This document shows positions 58,681 to 62,483 of a DNA stretch of 62,483 nt, piece after piece. The position numbers and the translations under genes were made by a program. This DNA comes from a virus: the IMG/VR virus record IMGVR_UViG_3300047440_000118, positions 1-62,483 of that record. One strand, 5' to 3'. The notes below the pieces were generated by a model. It had not been told where the DNA came from. It did not search any database and saw nothing but the letters and a program-made list of their open reading frames with translations. Position 1 is the first letter of the stretch. Every line of letters begins with the position of its first letter.

Positions 58681-59034
58681 ATGAAAACCATCGAATTGCC
58701 GGCCGCCCTTTGGGCGAAGGTGCGCGACATCGCGTTGGGCGAGTTGAACGCGCACGATCACGACGACGATCCCGAGTTCTTCGATGACGGGCCGGGATGG
58801 TGGACGACTGACGATCAAGTGCGCCTCAACGCGCTTTGTGGCGGCGTCCCGGTCGGGCTTGTCACCGTGAGCGTGACGTTTCCAGACGATTTGTGGCCGA
58901 TCTTCGAGGCGTGTTTCGAGGTTGGCCTTGATGACGGTTCAACTCTTACCGATGCCGAATACGAGTCGGTTTATGCCGGATTCGGAGAGACGTTGAGCGT
59001 CGGTCAGGTCGCCTATCGGAGTGTCCTGGTATGA
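58681..59034 (+). CDS. Hypothetical protein (117 aa)
   Basis: ATG 58681 preceded by GGGAGACGTGAA. Acidic, with DDDPEFFDDGPGWWTTDDQVRLNALCGGVPVGLVTVSVTFPDDLWPIFEACFE. No family recognised. Confidence 0.55.
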   Translation: MKTIELPAALWAKVRDIALGELNAHDHDDDPEFFDDGPGWWTTDDQVRLNALCGGVPVGLVTVSVTFPDDLWPIFEACFEVGLDDGSTLTDAEYESVYAGFGETLSVGQVAYRSVLV

Positions 59035-59303
59035 GACGCGTTCTGTGTCTGACGCTGGCCTTGTCCGGTTGCGCCTCTCCCGAGAACCGCGAGGCTCTTG
59101 AGATGTATCGCGCCGGCTGCGCGAGCGGCGACCGGGGTTCCTGCATGATGGTCCCGGTGCAGCAGGACGCGAATGAGCGCGAGGCGTCCGACAATGCCGT
59201 GAAAGTGGCGATCGGCCTGATGCTGTTGCCGCTCGTGATCCTGGCCGCGAGCAAGGGGCATGTGCATGGCGGGCGCTTCGGGCATCTCGCGCGGTTCCGA
59301 TGA
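59031..59303 (+). CDS. Small lipoprotein/membrane protein (90 aa)
   Basis: MRRVLCLTLALSGCASPENREAL has a lipobox LSGC. A C-terminal membrane-like segment (VAIGLMLLPLVILAAS) follows. ATGA coupled on both sides. Could be a superinfection-exclusion or outer-membrane protein; unproven. Confidence 0.6.
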   Translation: MRRVLCLTLALSGCASPENREALEMYRAGCASGDRGSCMMVPVQQDANEREASDNAVKVAIGLMLLPLVILAASKGHVHGGRFGHLARFR

Positions 59304-59524
59304 GCGACCGTAACGCCCGCCTCCGGGACGCTCTGAACGCCTTGTGCTGGTCGGGTTCGGCATTGGGCCACGCCACCGGCAACAGAGCCTCCACGGGCCG
59401 CAGGTGGGCCAATGGGACGCGGGATGCGCCCGACGCGGTGCTGATCTGGATCGAGGATCTGGCCCGCTATCACGACGCGCATCCGCCTCCGGAACCGCCC
59501 GCGCCGGAGAGTTTGGACACGTAA
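59300..59524 (+). CDS. Small HTH phage regulator (74 aa)
   Basis: SALGHATGNRASTGRRWANGTRDAPDAVLIWIEDLARYHD resembles the helix-turn-helix common to small alphaproteobacterial phage regulators (V..W..G....P.....WL..LA). Pro-rich tail. Coupled to the lipoprotein. Confidence 0.6.
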   Translation: MSDRNARLRDALNALCWSGSALGHATGNRASTGRRWANGTRDAPDAVLIWIEDLARYHDAHPPPEPPAPESLDT

Positions 59525-59594
59525 CGGAATAACCCACCGGAGGGGACGACCTTCCGGCCCGCGCCTCGGGGTCACAGTGGGCATAGGACAGACG

Positions 59595-60041
59595 ATGAAC
59601 CACCCGAACAGAAGCTCCATTAACGCTCAGGAAGCCGGCGCTTTCGTGACGCACTGCATGATGGACGGGCTTTCAACCGCCGAAGCGCTCCAGCGGCTCT
59701 CTCGCACAACGTGGGACGATCTGCTGGAGGATCTGGCATTTGGGCGGAAGCGGCACACCGCGACCATTCGCCGCCTGGCGAAACCGGGTGTCCTGGAAAT
59801 CGATGCTCGGAACGCTCGCAACGCCGCTTATCGGAACGAGCTGGAAGTAGATAAGGCACACTGGATCGCGTTGTCTGACGCGCACAAAACGGTGATCCGT
59901 TTGGCTGTGGCGGATGCTGGCGGGAAGAATTCCAACAAAGCCGCTCGCAATGTCGCGACGGCGCTCGGCATCTCGATCCACGCCAATAGCATCGACACGC
60001 TGCGGCAACTGATCGACCCGCGCCAGCCGTGGAACGTTTAA
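59595..60041 (+). CDS. Hypothetical protein (148 aa)
   Basis: ATG 59595; mostly helical, with DDLLEDLAFGRKRHTATIRRLAKPGVLEI and a C-terminal NKAARNVATALGISIHANSIDTLRQLIDPRQPWNV. No catalytic motif; possible DNA-binding. Confidence 0.5.
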   Translation: MNHPNRSSINAQEAGAFVTHCMMDGLSTAEALQRLSRTTWDDLLEDLAFGRKRHTATIRRLAKPGVLEIDARNARNAAYRNELEVDKAHWIALSDAHKTVIRLAVADAGGKNSNKAARNVATALGISIHANSIDTLRQLIDPRQPWNV

Positions 60042-60085
60042 CCTCCACCGCCCGCCGGGTGCGCTCGGCGGAGCGAACGAGAGAG

Positions 60086-60445
60086 ATGAAGATGGAAATA
60101 ACTCCGCGCGAGAAGCTACTATTGAGTTCCCTACGGGACGCACACGACGTCATGAACGCGATCCGGGCGAGAGACGGAACCGCTTATCACCGCGATGACG
60201 GGATGCCATATCTCACTCAAGAGACATGGAACGACCTGACTGAAGAAATCAGCGACGCTATCGAGGCTATTTCAGGCGAGCCACCAAAACCATGGCCTTT
60301 TGTTTGGGAACTGAATGAAGCGGACAGCGCCGCGTTTGTGGCGGCATTGCTCAACGCTCCCGAACCGAATGCGGCCATCAAAGCAGCGGCCACACGATAT
60401 AAAGCCGTCCTCGCGTCCCTCAAGGAAGATCCAGACGCGGCATGA
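60086..60445 (+). CDS. Hypothetical protein with DUF1778-like C-terminal segment (119 aa)
   Basis: Start ATG 60086 (or 60092). The end FVWELNEADSAAFVAALLNAPEPNAAIKAAATRYKAV resembles the C-terminal half of TacA-type antitoxins (F.L....AF..AL..PP.PN..L). The N-terminal half (ITPREKLLLSSLRDAHDVMNAIRA) is unrelated. No toxin gene is adjacent. Confidence 0.55.
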   Translation: MKMEITPREKLLLSSLRDAHDVMNAIRARDGTAYHRDDGMPYLTQETWNDLTEEISDAIEAISGEPPKPWPFVWELNEADSAAFVAALLNAPEPNAAIKAAATRYKAVLASLKEDPDAA

Positions 60446-60522
60446 CCACCGCCGCCCGCTACGCCGCCGCCCTGGCCAGTCTTGGGCGGTCGCCAATCAT
60501 CAACAAGGGAAATGACACATGA
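60442..60522 (+). CDS. Micro-ORF (26 aa)
   Basis: ATGA coupled at both ends (60442 and 60519). TTAARYAAALASLGRSPIINKGNDT. Supported only by coupling. Confidence 0.3.
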   Translation: MTTAARYAAALASLGRSPIINKGNDT

Positions 60523-60734
60523 CACGCCTCGCACTCGCCTTAACGTTGGCCATGGTCTCGGGACCGGCGCTCGCCCAATCAGTCACATGCAGCACTGTCC
60601 TTGGGCAAACGACATGTTCCATCACGACCGCGATCGGCGGGCTGAACGACACCTACATCCCAGCCCCCCCACGGTATGACGGCACGCCTCAAAGATGGGC
60701 CATCCCTTTCGACAAGACGACGGCATGCCCATGA
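60519..60734 (+). CDS. Secreted small protein (71 aa)
   Basis: Signal peptide MTRLALALTLAMVSGPALA, then QSVTCSTVLGQTTCSITTAIGG with two cysteines that could form a disulfide. No known family. Confidence 0.55.
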   Translation: MTRLALALTLAMVSGPALAQSVTCSTVLGQTTCSITTAIGGLNDTYIPAPPRYDGTPQRWAIPFDKTTACP

Positions 60735-60958
60735 GCGCCGCCCGTGAAATCCCCGTCCGCCTCGACGACGGGGCCTACGTCGTCACGACCTGGAATGACG
60801 GGATCGCGCGGCGGGTTGACCGGATCGCGCGTCGTTCCGGTCGGGTGCCACTGTGGGACGGCGGAGGTCGGGCGATTGGTCTGGCGCGCGAGGTCTTGCG
60901 GGTGGCCGGCTTCTCCGACCGCGGCATCGTCGAGAAGGAGTGGATCGTTGACCCATGA
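60731..60958 (+). CDS. Small protein, paralogue of the next gene (75 aa)
   Basis: AREIPVRLDDGAYVVTTWNDGIARRVDRIARRSG is clearly related to the start of the next gene. Its C-terminal half (IGLAREVLRVAGFSDRGIVEKEWIVDP) also aligns. Tandem duplication; function unknown. Confidence 0.6.
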   Translation: MSAAREIPVRLDDGAYVVTTWNDGIARRVDRIARRSGRVPLWDGGGRAIGLAREVLRVAGFSDRGIVEKEWIVDP

Positions 60959-61398
60959 CAAAACAGGAAATCCCGGTCCATCTCAATAACGGGAGCTACG
61001 TCGTCACGCTGTCCGATGATGGCCGCGCGAAGGCGCTTTATCGGGTCCATCGAAGTGGAATTCGGGAATTGAGGTGGCTCTCCCCATACTGGCCAGCGGA
61101 TGGAGTATTGGAAGTCCTGAATGTCGCCGGCTTCACACGGATGGAAGACCCATATCGTGCGGAATCGTATCAACCGGACGCCACAGATCAAGATGGGTCG
61201 GTTATAACGAAACAGGAAATACACGCGACGTTGCAAGAATTGTTTGAAAAGGCACTCACGTTGAAGGACGGAATCCATCTACTCAGTAGCGATACGGTCT
61301 TCGCCATTGGAGAGGCGACGGGCGCGATCAGCAAGGCGAAGGCGTTGGTTGGACGCGACATCGACCAGGAGCGCGCCCGTGCCCGAACCGCTCCCTGA
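60955..61398 (+). CDS. Hypothetical protein, fused paralogue (147 aa)
   Basis: TKQEIPVHLNNGSYVVTLSDDGRAKALYRVHRSG matches the previous gene over about 60 residues; a second helical domain (TKQEIHATLQELFEKALTLKDGIHLLSSD) follows. ATGA coupled. No family. Confidence 0.6.
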   Translation: MTKQEIPVHLNNGSYVVTLSDDGRAKALYRVHRSGIRELRWLSPYWPADGVLEVLNVAGFTRMEDPYRAESYQPDATDQDGSVITKQEIHATLQELFEKALTLKDGIHLLSSDTVFAIGEATGAISKAKALVGRDIDQERARARTAP

Positions 61399-61570
61399 CT
61401 CCGTGTTGCTCGCGGATTTCGCGCGCATCCTGTCGATGGGGCATACCAAGGTCGAAGAGTCGGATCGGCTCATCTTCGTCGTGGCGGCCGAGCTGATGGA
61501 CTTCCTCGCGAACAATGGCGACCGCCTGCTTGAACTCGCGATGATGGGGCTCGTGGCGGACGCCAACTGA
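61379..61570 (+). CDS. Small hypothetical protein (63 aa)
   Basis: GTG 61379; helical acidic protein (DSVLLADFARILSMGHTKVEESDRLIFVVAAELMDFLANNGDRLLELAMMGLVA). 20-base overlap with the previous gene. Last gene of the accessory operon. Confidence 0.5.
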   Translation: MPEPLPDSVLLADFARILSMGHTKVEESDRLIFVVAAELMDFLANNGDRLLELAMMGLVADAN

Positions 61571-61578
61571 AAGATGCG

Positions 61579-61654
61579 GAGAGGCGGGGGAGCAACTGAT
61601 CCGCCCCTCCAGTTTATGGGAAACGTATGTCCCCGGTCGGTTGAGGCCGGGGAC
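61579..61654. terminator. Convergent terminator pair
   Basis: Hairpin GGAG-AGGCGG with CCGCCCCTCC (about 61579-61611) and a perfect 8-bp stem GTCCCCGG/CCGGGGAC (61629-61636, 61647-61654). Placed between the plus operon and the minus-strand regulator at 61684. Confidence 0.7.
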
Positions 61655-61683
61655 ACGCATGACGCGCCGGATATTGGGTGGCG

Positions 61684-61989
61684 TCAACCGTCGGGTTGAT
61701 AGGCGCTGCCGTCGAGGCACGTTCCCGCCGTGAGCGCGGTCCAACTTATGGGATGGCCGGCGGGGAGTGGATCGCGCCATGGGATCATTGGCTGATCGGG
61801 CATCTGGACCTCTTTGCGCCTCGGGCCGGTCTTGGAATCGATCGCGATACCGAGCGCGTCCATGCGATCCCGCGCGCACCATCTGGACACACCAACCGCC
61901 CTGGCGATGGCCTCGTGCGGCGCTCCGGCACCAGCCATCCGGCGGATCGTCGCGTCCTGATCGGGCCTCCATTCGATTTTCGCTGGCAT
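61684..61989 (-). CDS. GcrA-like HTH regulator, short form (101 aa)
   Basis: KIEWRPDQDATIRRMAGAGAPHEAIARAVGVSRWCARDRMDALGI is the HTH of GcrA-like/Myb-type phage regulators. The end DPLPAGHPISWTALTAGTCLDGSAYQPDG is a conserved tail seen in many alphaproteobacterial prophage regulators. Third protein of this type in the genome. Divergent from the replication genes, so it may control the intergenic region at 61990-62301. Confidence 0.72.
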   Translation of the reverse strand: MPAKIEWRPDQDATIRRMAGAGAPHEAIARAVGVSRWCARDRMDALGIAIDSKTGPRRKEVQMPDQPMIPWRDPLPAGHPISWTALTAGTCLDGSAYQPDG

Positions 61990-62301
61990 CTGTCCACCCC
62001 GTGAGGTTGTGGATTATCCGGTGGATGGAATTTTTATTCAAGCCGGAAACAGCAATCCAATCAAATGTCTTGACGCGAATATCCGGTTGTGCATGACCTC
62101 GGGTGGTCGATTCGGCTCTTGACGGGCCGCGAGACGTAAGCGCAGTTTCGGACATAGGCGGTGGGGCGAGGTTTCCAGACCCCGCCCACTTAGAGCCTTT
62201 GACCGTGTTGGGGCACGGTCTCGACGAACCGTTGGGCCGTATTTAATTCGGTTTCCGGCGAGTCGCAAGCGTGCCCCGAAATAATATCGAGGAGACACGC
62301 C
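61990..62301. other. Control region between the GcrA-like gene and replication genes
   Basis: 312 bases without a gene. Contains two TTGACG hexamers (near 62069 and 62119), a palindrome GACCGTG/CACGGTC (62201-62207, 62214-62220), a GC-rich hairpin (near 62161-62190) and an AT-rich TATTTAATT (near 62239). It probably holds the early promoter and a regulator site, possibly the replication origin. Confidence 0.4.
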
Positions 62302-62370
62302 ATGCCGGATCAGCCCGTCAATCGCAACGTCATGGTTACATTTGGGTTCCGTCCGGCCGCTCATCGGTGA
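62302..62370 (+). CDS. Leader peptide or micro-ORF ahead of the replication gene (22 aa)
   Basis: ATG 62302 with strong RBS GAGGAGACACGCC; its TGA overlaps the GTG of the replication gene. PDQPVNRNVMVTFGFRPAAHR. Could couple translation, or be the true start if a frameshift exists. Confidence 0.4.
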   Translation: MPDQPVNRNVMVTFGFRPAAHR

Positions 62371-62483
62371 ACGGGGACATCTCGCCATCATTGGCGTTCC
62401 CCGAGCAATTCGCCGCGTTCTGGCGGCTGTATCCCCGAAAAACGGTCAAGAAGATGGCCCGTATCGCCTGGTCAAGGGCCGTT
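62367..62483 (+). CDS. Replication protein, N-terminal part (truncated by window edge)
   Basis: GTG start. LAFPEQFAAFWRLYPRKTVKKMARIAWSRAV is the conserved start of the phage replication/helicase-loader family (F.FW..YP.K..K..A..AW..A). 39 codons reach the edge in frame. The C-terminal part is at 2-343; between the two pieces a few codons appear to be missing, and direct end-to-end joining shifts the frame. Confidence 0.75.
   Translation, partial: MNGDISPSLAFPEQFAAFWRLYPRKTVKKMARIAWSRAV

Noticed and set aside
60086-60445. Toxin-antitoxin pair
   Set aside because: Only a DUF1778-like segment is seen. No GNAT or other toxin is adjacent, so a TA system is not claimed.
1-62483. CRISPR array, diversity-generating retroelement, insertion sequence
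   Set aside because: No regular repeat-spacer pattern, no reverse transcriptase motif (YxDD) and no DDE transposase were seen.
1-62483. Prophage with bacterial flanks
   Set aside because: Both ends are phage replication gene halves and no chromosomal housekeeping gene is present.

Overview
This is a complete or nearly complete, GC-rich genome of a tailed phage (Caudoviricetes). The gene set is podovirus-like: a portal, two tandem short-tail connector paralogues, a large tail-hub protein, two very long internal/ejection proteins and several tailspikes, with no sheath, tape-measure or tail-tube gene recognised. The host is probably an alphaproteobacterium, because three proteins resemble the alphaproteobacterial cell-cycle regulator GcrA. 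The two ends of the window fall inside the two halves of one replication gene, so the contig is a circular or circularly permuted genome cut within that gene.

Layout. (1) About 62.3 kb through the origin to 6.8 kb, plus strand: replication protein, loader-like protein, SNF2-like helicase, DNA methyltransferase and a chain of small overlapping genes ending in a GcrA-like regulator and a strong terminator. (2) 6.9-9.5 kb, plus strand: a promoter and a hairpin-rich leader of about 450 nt, then HNH endonuclease, small gene, DpdA-type transglycosylase and QueE, i.e. a 7-deazaguanine DNA-modification module. (3) 9.5-11.6 kb, minus strand: PD-(D/E)XK nuclease, RMF-like protein and Cro-like repressor; the repressor is divergent from (4) a plus-strand operon at 11.7-16.0 kb. 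(5) 16-44 kb, minus strand: virion genes read from capsid to tailspikes, including five genes whose products carry Sec signal peptides. (6) 44.3-55.5 kb, minus strand: portal, terminase, a cluster of small genes, a TPR-glycosyltransferase and a serine recombinase. (7) 55.9-61.6 kb: an RHH regulator surrounded by 9-bp repeats, then a plus-strand operon of about 16 small accessory genes.

No DNA or RNA polymerase and no dedicated endolysin was recognised, so replication and transcription probably rely on the host. The most unusual items are: (a) an endonuclease VII-like gene sitting in another reading frame inside the helicase gene, with the helicase frame left open across the whole 588-bp insert; (b) three tandem arginine-rich micropeptide genes of 13-18 codons, each with its own ribosome binding site, between the portal and capsid blocks; (c) the DpdA/QueE module; (d) tailspike-like proteins with export signals; (e) an array of 9-bp repeats around an RHH gene close to a serine recombinase, which hints at a phage-plasmid lifestyle.
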